Source: Flavobacteriales bacterium | GTDB lineage: Bacteria; Bacteroidota; Bacteroidia; Flavobacteriales_F; PHOS-HE28 | Reading direction: 5' to 3' | Length of the DNA stretch: 64,000 nucleotides | Assembly (NCBI GenBank): GCA_016788635.1 | Contig: JAEUSU010000041.1 | Span: forward strand, 186,001 to 250,000 | In this document: positions 1-8,263 of the stretch, in pieces | How positions within the stretch are numbered: position 1 is the first letter of the stretch | Layout: each line of letters opens with the position of its first letter | The notes under the pieces: model-generated | The model's database searches: none | What the model was told of the DNA's origin: nothing | Seen by the model: only the letters and a program-made list of their open reading frames with translations | Position numbers and translations under genes: made by a program

Positions 1-501
1 CATTGCGTGCTCGACTTGGGGCGTTTGCACGAGGGGAGTGGCCGGTTGGAGGAAGCGAGACAGGCCTACAGCAAAGGTTTGGAGCGCCTCCCGGGTGCGG
101 TTCCGCTGTTGATCGCGATGGCCACCGTGGAAAGTCGCATGGAGTTGGATGACCTGGCCATCACACACTTTGAGGAAGCGCTGCGCACGGGAGGTGCCAC
201 CCCCCTGCTGCACAACAACCTGGGGGCGATCCACCTGCGCTCAGGCCGGCCGGAAAAGGCCCTGCCGCATTTCAGGGCGCTGGCGTACCTCCGGCCCGGT
301 GATGCACGGGTGCGCTACACCTTGGGCGTGCTGTTGGCGCACCAGGGTGACATGCAACACGCACGGGAACACCTGACGGCCGCTGCGGAACTGGCTCCTC
401 ACGATGCGCGCACCAACGAGGCACTCGCCATTGTGGAGGGTCAGCGCATCAGCTCGTCAACCGATGACGAATACGTGAAGACATGGCAAAGCAGACCGTG
501 A
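1..501 (+). CDS. TPR-repeat protein, 5'-truncated by window edge
   Basis: The frame is open from the first base, so the start lies outside the window; a GTG at 7 is only an internal codon candidate. The visible 166 residues hold about four tetratricopeptide repeats, helix pairs with recurring small and aromatic positions such as LHNNLGAIHLRSGRPEKALP and RYTLGVLLAHQGD. TPR units are protein-protein interaction scaffolds, so no catalytic role can be assigned. The gene overlaps the following cytochrome gene by 19 bases and is probably the first visible member of a four-gene operon (to 2226). It could assist cytochrome or outer-membrane assembly, but this is inference from context only. Confidence 0.75.
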   Translation, partial: HCVLDLGRLHEGSGRLEEARQAYSKGLERLPGAVPLLIAMATVESRMELDDLAITHFEEALRTGGATPLLHNNLGAIHLRSGRPEKALPHFRALAYLRPGDARVRYTLGVLLAHQGDMQHAREHLTAAAELAPHDARTNEALAIVEGQRISSSTDDEYVKTWQSRP

Positions 502-884
502 TCTTGTTGTTGCTGCCATTCCTGCTGGCGGCGACCATACGAACCGATGGCCCTGGTGATCCGTGGAAAGCCCCGCCACAGGCCGATCAATTGAAGGACC
601 CGCTGGCGGGAGACCCGAAGGCCATGCGACGCGGCGAAAAGGTCTTCACCGCGTTGTGCTGGACGTGTCACGGCATGCGTGGACAGGGTGATGGCCCCAA
701 CGCGAGCGAATTGCGCGTGGCACCGTCGGACCTGGGCGCACCGGTCGTCCAGGCGCAGACCAATGGGGCGTTGTACTGGAAGATCACCCACGGGCGTGGC
801 GAGATGGCCGCGTACGAGCAGGTGCTCGCCTCGGAGGAGCGCTGGGCCGTGGTGCATTACCTGCGAATACTGGCCCACCCATGA
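483..884 (+). CDS. periplasmic monoheme cytochrome c
   Basis: Product of 133 residues with an N-terminal hydrophobic signal (KQTVILLLLPFLLAATI) and one heme c attachment motif CWTCH at about residue 58, followed by HGMRGQGDGPNA, a typical class I cytochrome c arrangement. The likely distal ligand is a methionine in the MAAYEQ segment. It should act as a small electron carrier in the periplasm. Its ATG lies inside the TPR gene and its stop overlaps the next start (ATGA), indicating translational coupling. The specific redox partner is not evident; the nearby NO/N2O respiration genes are a plausible context. Confidence 0.85.
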   Translation: MAKQTVILLLLPFLLAATIRTDGPGDPWKAPPQADQLKDPLAGDPKAMRRGEKVFTALCWTCHGMRGQGDGPNASELRVAPSDLGAPVVQAQTNGALYWKITHGRGEMAAYEQVLASEERWAVVHYLRILAHP

Positions 885-1801
885 GGAGGTCCAACACGCT
901 TGAATGGTCCTTGTTGTGGGCGTGCTGCATCGCTGGCGCATCGGTCAATGCACAGACCGGTACGGATGCACCGGAGCGGGTCACCGGCACTTTCGGCGGT
1001 ACCTACGTCATCAATGCGCAGTCCATCGAGGTGGTGCCTCGCAAACGATCGTTCGGATTCCTCATCCAACACCGCTTTGGTGCGTTCACCTTCGACGGTC
1101 AGGCGGCCAAGCAGTTCCTGGGGTTGGACCTTCCCGCGAACATCCGGTTCGCGTTCCTGTATGCACCACGCAGGGATGTGCACCTGGAGCTTGGACGTTC
1201 CAAGAACGGCAAAGTGTACGATCTCGGGTTGAAGGCCAGGTTGCTGAAGCAGACCGTGGGAGATGAGATGCCCATTTCCGTCACGGCTTGGGCCAATGTC
1301 GCGCTCATGAGTGATGACTTTCCGGCTGTGCGTGAGCAGGACTTCTTCGCTGATGGTGTCACGCCTTTCGCATACAGAACGGCGCATCGGCTGTCGTACA
1401 ATACGCAGGTGATCATGGCAAGGCGGTTCAGCAGCCGCATTTCGTTGCAATTGGCTCCGGTGTTCATCTATCAGAATTTGGTACCGGTCGGCGGATCCAA
1501 CCTCACGGTCGCGTTGCCGGTAAGTGGCCGGTGGCGGGTCTCCACCAAGGGCTCACTTCTTGCCGAAGTGGCGCCCCTGCTGGTTGGTGGGCCTCTTGGC
1601 GGTGGGCTCCAGCCAGTGGCCATCGGATACGAGGTGGCCACCTTGGGCCACGTGTTCCAGATCGTGGTGGCCAGCAGCCAGGAGATTGTGGAGCAGCGCT
1701 TGTACACCCTGCCTGTGACCGCCTATAATGAGGGTTACTTCCATCTCGGCTTCAACATCGCCCGCGTCCTTTTTGTGAAACCCAAGCAGTCCCGGCCATG
1801 A
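881..1801 (+). CDS. DUF5777-family outer-membrane beta-barrel protein
   Basis: Product of 306 residues with a signal peptide ending near ASVNAQ and a body of alternating beta strands. The segment SFGFLIQHRFGAFTFDG followed by LGLDLPANIRFAFLYAP and LKARLLKQ matches what I know of the DUF5777 barrel family of Bacteroidota, which often accompanies c-type cytochrome, YceI or copper nitrite reductase genes. No enzymatic motif is seen. Start and stop both overlap the neighbours by ATGA junctions, so it is co-translated with the two cytochrome genes and may form a pore or scaffold for them at the outer membrane (inference). Confidence 0.8.
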   Translation: MRRSNTLEWSLLWACCIAGASVNAQTGTDAPERVTGTFGGTYVINAQSIEVVPRKRSFGFLIQHRFGAFTFDGQAAKQFLGLDLPANIRFAFLYAPRRDVHLELGRSKNGKVYDLGLKARLLKQTVGDEMPISVTAWANVALMSDDFPAVREQDFFADGVTPFAYRTAHRLSYNTQVIMARRFSSRISLQLAPVFIYQNLVPVGGSNLTVALPVSGRWRVSTKGSLLAEVAPLLVGGPLGGGLQPVAIGYEVATLGHVFQIVVASSQEIVEQRLYTLPVTAYNEGYFHLGFNIARVLFVKPKQSRP

Positions 1802-2226
1802 GACAATACTGGTCCGGTGCCTCGTTCATGCTGCTCACCTTCGTGGTGCTCGCTGGTTGCACCAAGGAGGAAGGTCCGCTCTATGTACCGGAACCCACAC
1901 CGCCTGGTGAGCCGGTGGACTCTGCATTCTTCAGTACCGAGGTGCTCCCCATCTTCACCGCGCACTGTTGGACTTGCCATCCGGACATGGCCAACCTGGA
2001 CCTCTCGGCTGTTGGTGCCTATGCAAGCCTGGTGGGAGTGACGAGCAACAACTATGCACCTTCCCTTCGTGTGACTCCAGGTGATCCGATGGCCTCGGTA
2101 TTGTGGCACAAGATCTCCGGCTTGGGCACCTATGGGCTCACCATGCCTCCGTCCGGTGCAACACTGTCAGCGGCGGAATTACAGACCATACGCGACTGGA
2201 TAGAACAGGGGGCTCGGGACAATTGA
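1798..2226 (+). CDS. heme c-binding lipoprotein
   Basis: Product of 142 residues. The N-terminus (FMLLTFVVLAGC) is a lipoprotein signal with the acylated cysteine near residue 21. A CWTCH heme motif follows at about residue 58 in FFSTEVLPIFTAHCWTCHPD, the usual layout of cytochrome-like domains of planctomycete/Bacteroidota type, and the end (LSAAELQTIRDWIEQGA) is the standard C-terminal helix of such domains. Membrane-anchored electron carriage is expected. Last gene of the ATGA-linked operon; the next gene is on the opposite strand 38 bases away. Confidence 0.8.
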   Translation: MRQYWSGASFMLLTFVVLAGCTKEEGPLYVPEPTPPGEPVDSAFFSTEVLPIFTAHCWTCHPDMANLDLSAVGAYASLVGVTSNNYAPSLRVTPGDPMASVLWHKISGLGTYGLTMPPSGATLSAAELQTIRDWIEQGARDN

Positions 2227-2263
2227 GCATCTCGCGAAGGGAGTGCGGAGTGCCCGCTGCCGG

Positions 2264-3013
2264 TCATGCCACGTTACCGCTCGTTGCCGGTTTGGTCCGT
2301 TCCATTTCAGCGGCCCGGGGGAACAGGATGTTGTTCTCCAGATGCACATGGCGGTGCAGGTCCTCCTCGAACTCCTTCAGCATGGCCATGGCCGTGGCAT
2401 AGGTGGTGCAACCATCCGCCGGGCTGCAGTAGCCCTGGCTCAGATCGGCGATCCGGCGGAAGCGTTCCCCTTCTGCTTCATGTTCGTGCTCCATCACGGC
2501 AATGGGGTTGTTCACCGTTCCAAAGTTCGGCAAGGGTGCCGTGGTGCCATGTATGCGCGCCTTCTCCAACTGTTGAATGAAGGGGAAGAGCACGAGTTCT
2601 TCCTTCTGCATATGGGCGGCCATGGCCCCCGCACCTTCCTGGAATTCGCGCTGAATGGCGTAGAGCTCCGGATGACGCTCTCCATGCACCTTGCAGAGTT
2701 TGTCCAGGAACTGGAGCAGGGTGGGGGTGCGGGCCTCCACGTAGCGGTGATGCACCCGCTCGATGTGTTCAATGAGGCGGGATAGCGTCCACGAACGAAC
2801 GTCCTCCTGGGCATCGGAGGTGCGGTCCGTTGCCTCCTTAAGCTCCTTTTCGATCGTGGCTTGGTCAAGTCCCTTGCTGCGGCATACTTCCTCCAAGGTA
2901 CGCCCGCCCTTGCAACAGAAGTCGATTTGATGCGTGTTGAATACCGCGGCGTTCCGGAAATCTTCCGCAACGATGGAACCGATGGTCCGTGTGGGTGTGG
3001 TCTGGTCTACCAT
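2264..3013 (-). CDS. ric: iron-sulfur cluster repair di-iron protein (RIC/ScdA/YtfE family)
   Basis: Product of 249 residues. An N-terminal ScdA-type module carries HQIDFCCKGGRTLEEVC, and a hemerythrin-like four-helix domain supplies the di-iron ligands: ERVHHRY, EHEHEAEG and the C-terminal HVHLENNILFP. Proteins of this family repair Fe-S clusters damaged by nitric oxide or peroxide in the cytoplasm. The ATG at 3013 was preferred over an upstream in-frame TTG at 3046 because a Bacteroidota -7 element lies at 3055-3062, giving a short leader. It heads the minus-strand block with Crp/Fnr and Rrf2 regulators, which fits a nitrosative-stress regulon. Confidence 0.9.
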   Translation of the reverse strand: MVDQTTPTRTIGSIVAEDFRNAAVFNTHQIDFCCKGGRTLEEVCRSKGLDQATIEKELKEATDRTSDAQEDVRSWTLSRLIEHIERVHHRYVEARTPTLLQFLDKLCKVHGERHPELYAIQREFQEGAGAMAAHMQKEELVLFPFIQQLEKARIHGTTAPLPNFGTVNNPIAVMEHEHEAEGERFRRIADLSQGYCSPADGCTTYATAMAMLKEFEEDLHRHVHLENNILFPRAAEMERTKPATSGNVA

Positions 3014-3054
3014 GAGATCGTTCGCACCGGATGAATGAGTTTCCAATGCGTGCG

Positions 3055-3062
3055 CAAAAATA
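3055..3062 (-). promoter_or_regulatory. -7 promoter element of ric
   Basis: On the minus strand the octamer reads TATTTTTG, matching the Bacteroidota -7 consensus TAnnTTTG. It lies 41 bases before the ric ATG in an otherwise AT-rich patch. A clear -33 TTG is not seen; a T-rich run lies near the expected place. Confidence 0.5.
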
Positions 3063-3125
3063 AAGGATAAAACAGTCCGAAAAAGATCTCCGTGTCATCT
3101 GTCTGTCACACCAGCAATGAAGGTA

Positions 3126-3821
3126 TCACTCCTTGCGTGTCACCTGGGCTTCCAGCCCTTCCCTATCCACAATGCGGATCTCCTTCCCCACGTTCTTGAT
3201 CAGCTTCTTGCGTTGCAAAGCGGATAGCGCACGTATGGTGGCCTCATAACTGGCACCAGCATAGTCGGCCAGGTCCTGTCGGGAGGGAGTGTACGCCAGC
3301 AGGGTGCGGTCATCCGGGTCGAAGCCGAAACAGGTGATGGTGGCGCGCAGCGCCTTGGCCACGCGTTGCTCCACCCCGAGGTTGATCAAGTTGCGCGTCT
3401 GCTCCTCGCTGCGGCGCAATTCCTCGGCCATGAAGAGCATGAAACGCAGGGCGAAGGCGCTGTTGGCTTCCACCGCATTCAGGAACAGCTGCATGGGGAT
3501 CGCCATGACCGTGGTGGGTGCGAGCGCTGTGGCCGTCACGGTATAGGTGAAGTCCATGCCGATGCCCCGGTGCCCGAGCACCTGGCCGTCGCGAGCAAAA
3601 CGCAGGATGCGCATGGAGCCTGGGGCATAGGTGCTGTATACCTTCACCTTGCCCTGCTTCACGATGTACAGTTGGTCTGCCGGGGCGTGCTCCTGGAAGA
3701 TGTCCTCGCCTGGTTGAAAGGAGAGGAGCGTGCATGCCTTTCGGATGCGCTCCTGCCAGGGCTTGGAGCAGTATTGTTGGATAAGGCCGGCCAGCGTGTC
3801 CGGCAGATCAATTCGGGACAT
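3126..3821 (-). CDS. Crp/Fnr-family transcriptional regulator
   Basis: Product of 231 residues with an N-terminal cyclic-nucleotide-binding fold (FQEHAPADQLYIVKQGKVKV and VLGHRGIGMDFTYTVTATAL) and a C-terminal winged helix (RQDLADYAGASYEATIRALS, then LQRKKLIK). There is no N-terminal cysteine cluster of the Fnr [4Fe-4S] kind, so oxygen or NO sensing would have to use another route, such as heme in Dnr-like proteins. Located between ric and an Rrf2 gene and close to the nos operon, it is a good candidate regulator of both (inference). Family assignment is firm; effector unknown. Confidence 0.9.
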   Translation of the reverse strand: MSRIDLPDTLAGLIQQYCSKPWQERIRKACTLLSFQPGEDIFQEHAPADQLYIVKQGKVKVYSTYAPGSMRILRFARDGQVLGHRGIGMDFTYTVTATALAPTTVMAIPMQLFLNAVEANSAFALRFMLFMAEELRRSEEQTRNLINLGVEQRVAKALRATITCFGFDPDDRTLLAYTPSRQDLADYAGASYEATIRALSALQRKKLIKNVGKEIRIVDREGLEAQVTRKE

Positions 3822-3836
3822 GTGTTCTTCGGAAGA

Positions 3837-4277
3837 CTAGCCTTTCAGCACATGCGCGCGGATGCCTTCCCCAAGTCCGATGGACAGGTCATGTACCGAT
3901 GTGCGCTCAAGCAGGTCGCTCAGGTCGTCGCGGATGCTCTTGAAGCGATCATGGATCGGACAGGGTTTTTCGGAGCTGCATTTGGAAAGGCCCAAGGCAC
4001 ATCCGGTGTACACGCTGTCCCCATCGATCGCGTCCACAATTGCGCTGATCTTCACCTTCTTGGCGCGGGCCTCGGTAAGGGTGAAGCCGCCTCCGGGGCC
4101 TTTCATGGAGCCAATGAGCCCGGCCTTCACCAGTTTCTGAAGCACTTTGGCGGTGAAGGCTTCCGGCGAGCCAGTGGCTTTGGCGATGGCGGTCACACCT
4201 ACACGTTCGTCTGTGGCGGTGGTGGCAGCGATGTGCAAGGTGGCCCGGATGGCGTACTGGCAGGCTTTGGAGAACAT
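3837..4277 (-). CDS. Rrf2-family regulator with three-cysteine cluster
   Basis: Product of 146 residues. It starts MFSKACQYAIRATLHIA, the signature beginning of Rrf2 proteins, continues with a winged helix (VTAIAKATGSPEAFTAKVLQ and LIGSMKGPGGGFTL), and has three cysteines in GCALGLSKCSSEKPC, the site where IscR and NsrR bind an Fe-S cluster. NsrR-type members sense NO, IscR-type members sense Fe-S supply; the neighbouring ric gene and the nos operon favour an NO sensor. It is 15 bases upstream of the Crp/Fnr gene on the same strand. Confidence 0.9.
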   Translation of the reverse strand: MFSKACQYAIRATLHIAATTATDERVGVTAIAKATGSPEAFTAKVLQKLVKAGLIGSMKGPGGGFTLTEARAKKVKISAIVDAIDGDSVYTGCALGLSKCSSEKPCPIHDRFKSIRDDLSDLLERTSVHDLSIGLGEGIRAHVLKG

Positions 4278-4334
4278 GTGTTGAACGGTGCACCAAAGGT
4301 GGTGAACAAGCGCCTGATCCTGTTCAACACCCCG

Positions 4335-5552
4335 TTACCGGGAGGATGACCGATCCCCGAATGCCTTGCGTCCGGACCAGATCAGCAGTGCGATACCCAG
4401 TGGCATCAAGGCCGCCGCGACCACCATGTGAAGGTAGTGTCCGGGTATCAAGCCCCAACCGGCCCAGAAGAAGGTGCCTTGGGTGAAAAGCAGGAACTCG
4501 CTGAGGATGATGCCGGCCGTAAGCAACAGGATGCCCCAGCGGGATGCGGGCCTGCTGAGGTCGCACCAACCCTCCACCAAAGCATAGGCCAGCAGCAGGG
4601 AGGTCATGATGGCCAGGGTGTTCAGGTGGATGAAGCCCATGACGAAGTGCCGGATGGTGAAGCCCATGACGGCCACCACAGGTACGGCCACACCGGCCTG
4701 CACAAGGACCTTCAGCGCCATGGAGAGAAGGGCCAACCCAATGAGCAGGCGCACGGTGAAGGGGAGCTGATCGTGAGCGATGCGCTGCACGCGGCGCAGG
4801 ATCGCCATGGTGCGCACAGCAGCCCAGACCTGAAGCAGCACGGCCATGCTGACCGTTGCAAAAACCAGTGGATGAGGTTCGCTCCAGGCGATGGCCAGTG
4901 CATAGGTGAAGATCGCCGAAACCACCCAGAGGGCGAAGGTGATCCGGTCCATCCGGAGGTCGATGCCCTGCCGCTCCGCCCAGCGCACACCCATGGCCAT
5001 GGCCGCGAACCACAGCCAGCCATTGAACTGGAAGTGCAGGAAGAACTGAACGGCCCAGTAATAGATCTCCATGCCCTGGTGGCCGGTGAGGATGATGGGT
5101 GGAATGGCCCACACCCCAAGCGTGGAAACCAGGTAGAACACGATGGCCGCGCGCACCAACAGGCGACTGCCCTTGGCCGGCCAATTGCTGCTGGAGCGCC
5201 ACAGCATGGTCAACACCACGAAGGACAGCAGCATGTGGGCGGTGGAAGCGGCGATGGACACCATGCCGTAGCCCTGGGCAGGGAAGCTCACGAGCATGCA
5301 AATGACCGTGACCTGCAGGCCGGCCAGGCTCCGGACCAGTGGCCTGGTGAGGAGCCCGCGTCCGCCGTCGTGCAGCAGCACCACCAGGGTGCCGATGAAC
5401 AGCCACCCGAGCAGTGCGGTGTGGGAATGACCGTGGAGCCAGGGACGGAAGCGGATGAAGGGGATCTCCACCAGGAACATGGCCCTGAGCAGGACCCCGA
5501 TGATGGCGGCCATCAACAGGTTCACCAGGGCGATATGGAACCAGCGGTTCAT
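4335..5552 (-). CDS. polytopic membrane protein, heme-copper oxidase subunit I/NnrS-like
   Basis: Product of 405 residues with about 11-12 hydrophobic helices and no other domain. Histidines sit in membrane segments typical of metal or heme binding: WLHGHSHTALLGW (residues 38-50), QFFLHFQFNGWLWF and IRHFVMGFIHLNTLA. The pattern recalls the helix arrangement of heme-copper oxidase subunit I and the NO-response protein NnrS, but full oxidase motifs are not evident and no subunit II or III gene adjoins. It lies 58 bases upstream of the Rrf2 gene on the same strand and is divergent from the nos operon. A role in NO metabolism or tolerance is inferred. Confidence 0.5.
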   Translation of the reverse strand: MNRWFHIALVNLLMAAIIGVLLRAMFLVEIPFIRFRPWLHGHSHTALLGWLFIGTLVVLLHDGGRGLLTRPLVRSLAGLQVTVICMLVSFPAQGYGMVSIAASTAHMLLSFVVLTMLWRSSSNWPAKGSRLLVRAAIVFYLVSTLGVWAIPPIILTGHQGMEIYYWAVQFFLHFQFNGWLWFAAMAMGVRWAERQGIDLRMDRITFALWVVSAIFTYALAIAWSEPHPLVFATVSMAVLLQVWAAVRTMAILRRVQRIAHDQLPFTVRLLIGLALLSMALKVLVQAGVAVPVVAVMGFTIRHFVMGFIHLNTLAIMTSLLLAYALVEGWCDLSRPASRWGILLLTAGIILSEFLLFTQGTFFWAGWGLIPGHYLHMVVAAALMPLGIALLIWSGRKAFGDRSSSR

Positions 5553-5596
5553 GTGAATGAAGGAAGACCCCCTGCTTCAGTCATGCCACAAAGGAT

Positions 5597-5608
5597 CAAT
5601 GGCCATTG
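5597..5608. promoter_or_regulatory. 12-base palindrome in divergent promoter region
   Basis: CAATGGCCATTG is a perfect palindrome in the 142-base gap between the divergent membrane protein gene and the nos operon. A dimeric regulator could use it, though it is not a standard FNR box (TTGAT-N4-ATCAA). Confidence 0.3.
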
Positions 5609-5694
5609 GAAAAATAGATGACGAAGATCATGTAAGAGATCGGAAGGTCCGTTGATATTTGCCGCGACACGAACGTAAACCCATTCACAGGACC

Positions 5695-6159
5695 ATGAGC
5701 CCCAAGATCCTCCCAGGCCTTGCAACATTAGTGGTAACCGCCTTTCTGTTCGCCTGTGGGGGCGGTGGGGAGAGCAAGCCTGCCGGCCCTCCGGGCGCCA
5801 GTGGTGAGGCGCCTTCCGCTGCGCTGGGCAAGAGCACGGCCGGTCTGATCACGGCGGCTGACATTTCCATGGGCGAGATCGACCAGGGCATGGTGGAGAA
5901 GGGCCGGGGCATTTATGATGTGAAATGCCAGGCCTGTCACAGCACGGGACCGAACCGCGTGGTGGGCCCCGGTTGGAAAGGCATCACCGAGCGGCGCAAA
6001 CCGGAGTGGATCATGAACATGATGCTGAACATCGATGTGATGTTGGAGACCGACCCCGAAGCACAGAAAGGTCTCGAGGAATGCCTGGTGCGCATGCCGA
6101 ACCAGGGCTTGAGCAAGGATGACGGCCGGCAAGTGCTCGAGTTCATGCGCACGCTTTAA
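5695..6159 (+). CDS. lipoprotein cytochrome c of the nos operon
   Basis: Product of 154 residues. The start MSPKILPG at 5695 leads into a lipoprotein signal (LVVTAFLFACGGGG) with the lipidated cysteine near residue 20. After a low-complexity linker, a class I cytochrome c domain carries CQACHS, and RMPNQGLSKDDGRQVLEFMRTL forms the C-terminal methionine and helix. It lies 35 bases before nosZ, the place where clade II nos clusters usually encode a cytochrome that feeds electrons to NosZ. The upstream TTG at 5659 is in frame but would disrupt the signal peptide. Confidence 0.88.
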   Translation: MSPKILPGLATLVVTAFLFACGGGGESKPAGPPGASGEAPSAALGKSTAGLITAADISMGEIDQGMVEKGRGIYDVKCQACHSTGPNRVVGPGWKGITERRKPEWIMNMMLNIDVMLETDPEAQKGLEECLVRMPNQGLSKDDGRQVLEFMRTL

Positions 6160-6194
6160 GTAACTGACCAAGACCCCAAATACCACCAGATACC

Positions 6195-8186
6195 ATGAAA
6201 AGTCCGATCAAGATCGCGGGAGCCGCGCTCGGCATCACGGCAGGTCTGTTCCTGCTCATGAACAGCCCGGGATGCAGGCCCACCACCACCACCACGGCCG
6301 TCACCGGTGATGCCGCTTCGAAGGTGTATGTGAAGCCGGGCACGCATGACGAGTTCTACAACTTCGTCAGCGGAGGCTTCAGCGGGCAGCTCGCCATTTA
6401 TGGCCTGCCCAGCGGACGCCTGCTGCGCGAGGTGCCTGTGTTCAGCGTGGACCCCGAAAGCGGCTACGGATACAGTGAGGAGACGAAGCCCATGCTGATG
6501 ACCACCCACGGCTTCATCCCCTGGGACGACAGCCACCACCCGGAGCTGTCGCAGACCAATGCCGTGCCCGACGGGCGCTGGTGCTTCATCAACGGCAACA
6601 ACACGCCGCGCATCGGGCTCATCGACCTGGGCACCTTCCGCACGCACAGCATGATCGAGATCCCCAACAGCGCCGGCAACCACAGCTCGCCCTTCAGCAC
6701 GCCCAATACGGAGTATGTGATCGCGGGCACGCGCTTCAGCGTGCCCATGGGGGATGATGCCTCGCGCGATGTGAGCATCAAGAGCTACAAGGAGAACTTC
6801 AAGGGCACGGTCTCCTTCATCAAGCCCGAACCCGAGACCGGCAAGATGAGCATCGCCTTCCAGATCGTGACCCCGCCCGTGAACTTCGACCTGGCCCGCA
6901 CCGGCAAGGGCGTGAGCGATGGCTGGTTCTTCTTCAGCTGCTACAACACCGAACAGGCCTACAGCCTGCTGGAAGTGAACGCCAGCCAGCGCGACAAGGA
7001 CTTCATCATGTGCGTGAACTGGAAGCTGGCCGAGCAGCTCGCCAAGGAAGGCAAGGGCAAAAAGGTGGCCGGCAAGCACTACAGCAACTGGTGGAACCAC
7101 AACACCCATACCGCCGAGAGCACCATCTATGAGGAAGTGCTCCAGCTCGATCCCAAGGACCACCCCGGCCTGGTCTACTTCATGCCCTGCCCGAAGAGCC
7201 CGCATGGTTGTGATGTGAACCCGACCGGTGAATACATCGTGGGCAGCGGCAAGCTCGCAGCGCTCATTCCCGTGTTCTCCTTCAAGAAGATCCAGGAGGC
7301 CATTGCCAAGAACGATGTGGAGGGTGACTTCGCCGGCATCCCCGTGCTGAAGTATGAAAGCGTGCTGCATGGCGAGGTGAAGAAGCCCGGCCTGGGCCCC
7401 CTGCACACCGAGTTCGATGCCAACGGCAACGCCTACACCAGCTTCTTCGTGAGCAGTGAGATCGTGAAGTGGAACGTGGAGAAGCTGGAGGTGGTGGACC
7501 GCGTGCCCACCTACTACAGCATCGGCCACCTGATGGTACCCGGCGGCAACAGCGCCAAGCCATGGGGCAAATACGTGGTGGCGTACAACAAGATCACCAA
7601 GGACCGCTACCTGCCCACAGGCCCCGAGCTCACCCAGAGCGCGCAGCTCTACAGCATCGAAGGCGACAAGATGGAGCTGCTCCTCGACTTCCCCACCACC
7701 GGCGAGCCGCACTATGCGCAAGCCGCACCGGCCGATCTGATCAAGCCGCGCGAGGTGAAGTTCTTCAAGATCGAGGAGAACCAGCACCCTTATGTGGCCA
7801 AGGGCGAGAAGGAGACACGCGTGGAGCGCAAAGGCAAGGAGGTGCACATCTGGATGACCACCATCCGCTCACATTTCTCCCCGGACAACATCGAGGGCGT
7901 GAAACTGGGTGACGAGGTCTATTTCCATGTGACCAACCTGGAGCAGGACTGGGACGTGCCGCACGGTTTCGCCATGAAGGGTGCGGCGAACGCGGAGCTG
8001 CTGATCATGCCCGGTGAGACCCAGACGCTGAAGTGGATCCCCACCAAGGTGGGTGTGCAACCCTTCTACTGCACCGACTTCTGCAGCGCGCTGCACCAGG
8101 AGATGCAGGGCTACATTCGCGTGAGCCCCGCCAACAGCAATGTGCCGCTCAACGCCTACACTGTGTCGGTGGATGCCGAGTTGTGA
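6195..8186 (+). CDS. nosZ: nitrous oxide reductase, clade II (Sec-dependent)
   Basis: Product of 663 residues; catalyses N2O + 2e- + 2H+ to N2 + H2O in the periplasm. The N-terminus is a plain Sec signal (KIAGAALGITAGLFLLM) without a twin-arginine motif, the hallmark of clade II. A seven-bladed propeller binds the CuZ centre through histidines including those in WDDSHHPELSQTN and WWNHNTHTAES. The C-terminal cupredoxin domain has the CuA site FYCTDFCSALHQEM near residues 623-637 with both cysteines, the histidine and the methionine. All recognisable ligands are present, so the enzyme should be active. Followed by a strong stem-loop and the accessory genes. Confidence 0.97.
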   Translation: MKSPIKIAGAALGITAGLFLLMNSPGCRPTTTTTAVTGDAASKVYVKPGTHDEFYNFVSGGFSGQLAIYGLPSGRLLREVPVFSVDPESGYGYSEETKPMLMTTHGFIPWDDSHHPELSQTNAVPDGRWCFINGNNTPRIGLIDLGTFRTHSMIEIPNSAGNHSSPFSTPNTEYVIAGTRFSVPMGDDASRDVSIKSYKENFKGTVSFIKPEPETGKMSIAFQIVTPPVNFDLARTGKGVSDGWFFFSCYNTEQAYSLLEVNASQRDKDFIMCVNWKLAEQLAKEGKGKKVAGKHYSNWWNHNTHTAESTIYEEVLQLDPKDHPGLVYFMPCPKSPHGCDVNPTGEYIVGSGKLAALIPVFSFKKIQEAIAKNDVEGDFAGIPVLKYESVLHGEVKKPGLGPLHTEFDANGNAYTSFFVSSEIVKWNVEKLEVVDRVPTYYSIGHLMVPGGNSAKPWGKYVVAYNKITKDRYLPTGPELTQSAQLYSIEGDKMELLLDFPTTGEPHYAQAAPADLIKPREVKFFKIEENQHPYVAKGEKETRVERKGKEVHIWMTTIRSHFSPDNIEGVKLGDEVYFHVTNLEQDWDVPHGFAMKGAANAELLIMPGETQTLKWIPTKVGVQPFYCTDFCSALHQEMQGYIRVSPANSNVPLNAYTVSVDAEL

Positions 8187-8209
8187 TCCTTCCAGAGATC
8201 GATGAACGT

Positions 8210-8241
8210 ATCACGGCCCCGGCGAGAACCGGGGCCGTGAT
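8210..8241 (+). other. stem-loop between nosZ and downstream nos genes
   Basis: A 13-base perfect stem (arms 8210-8222 and 8229-8241, ATCACGGCCCCGG and its complement) with a 6-base loop CGAGAA, lying 24 bases after the nosZ stop and 23 bases before the next gene. There is no U-run after it, so it is more likely an mRNA-stabilising or partial-termination element that raises nosZ over the accessory genes than a full terminator. Confidence 0.7.
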
Positions 8242-8263
8242 GCCAAATGAACCGAACTGATCC

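Noticed and set aside
6156-7847. 563-codon open frame on the minus strand opposite nosZ
   Set aside because: It is fully antisense to a well-supported gene, and its long frame follows from GC-rich codon bias; no recognisable domain.
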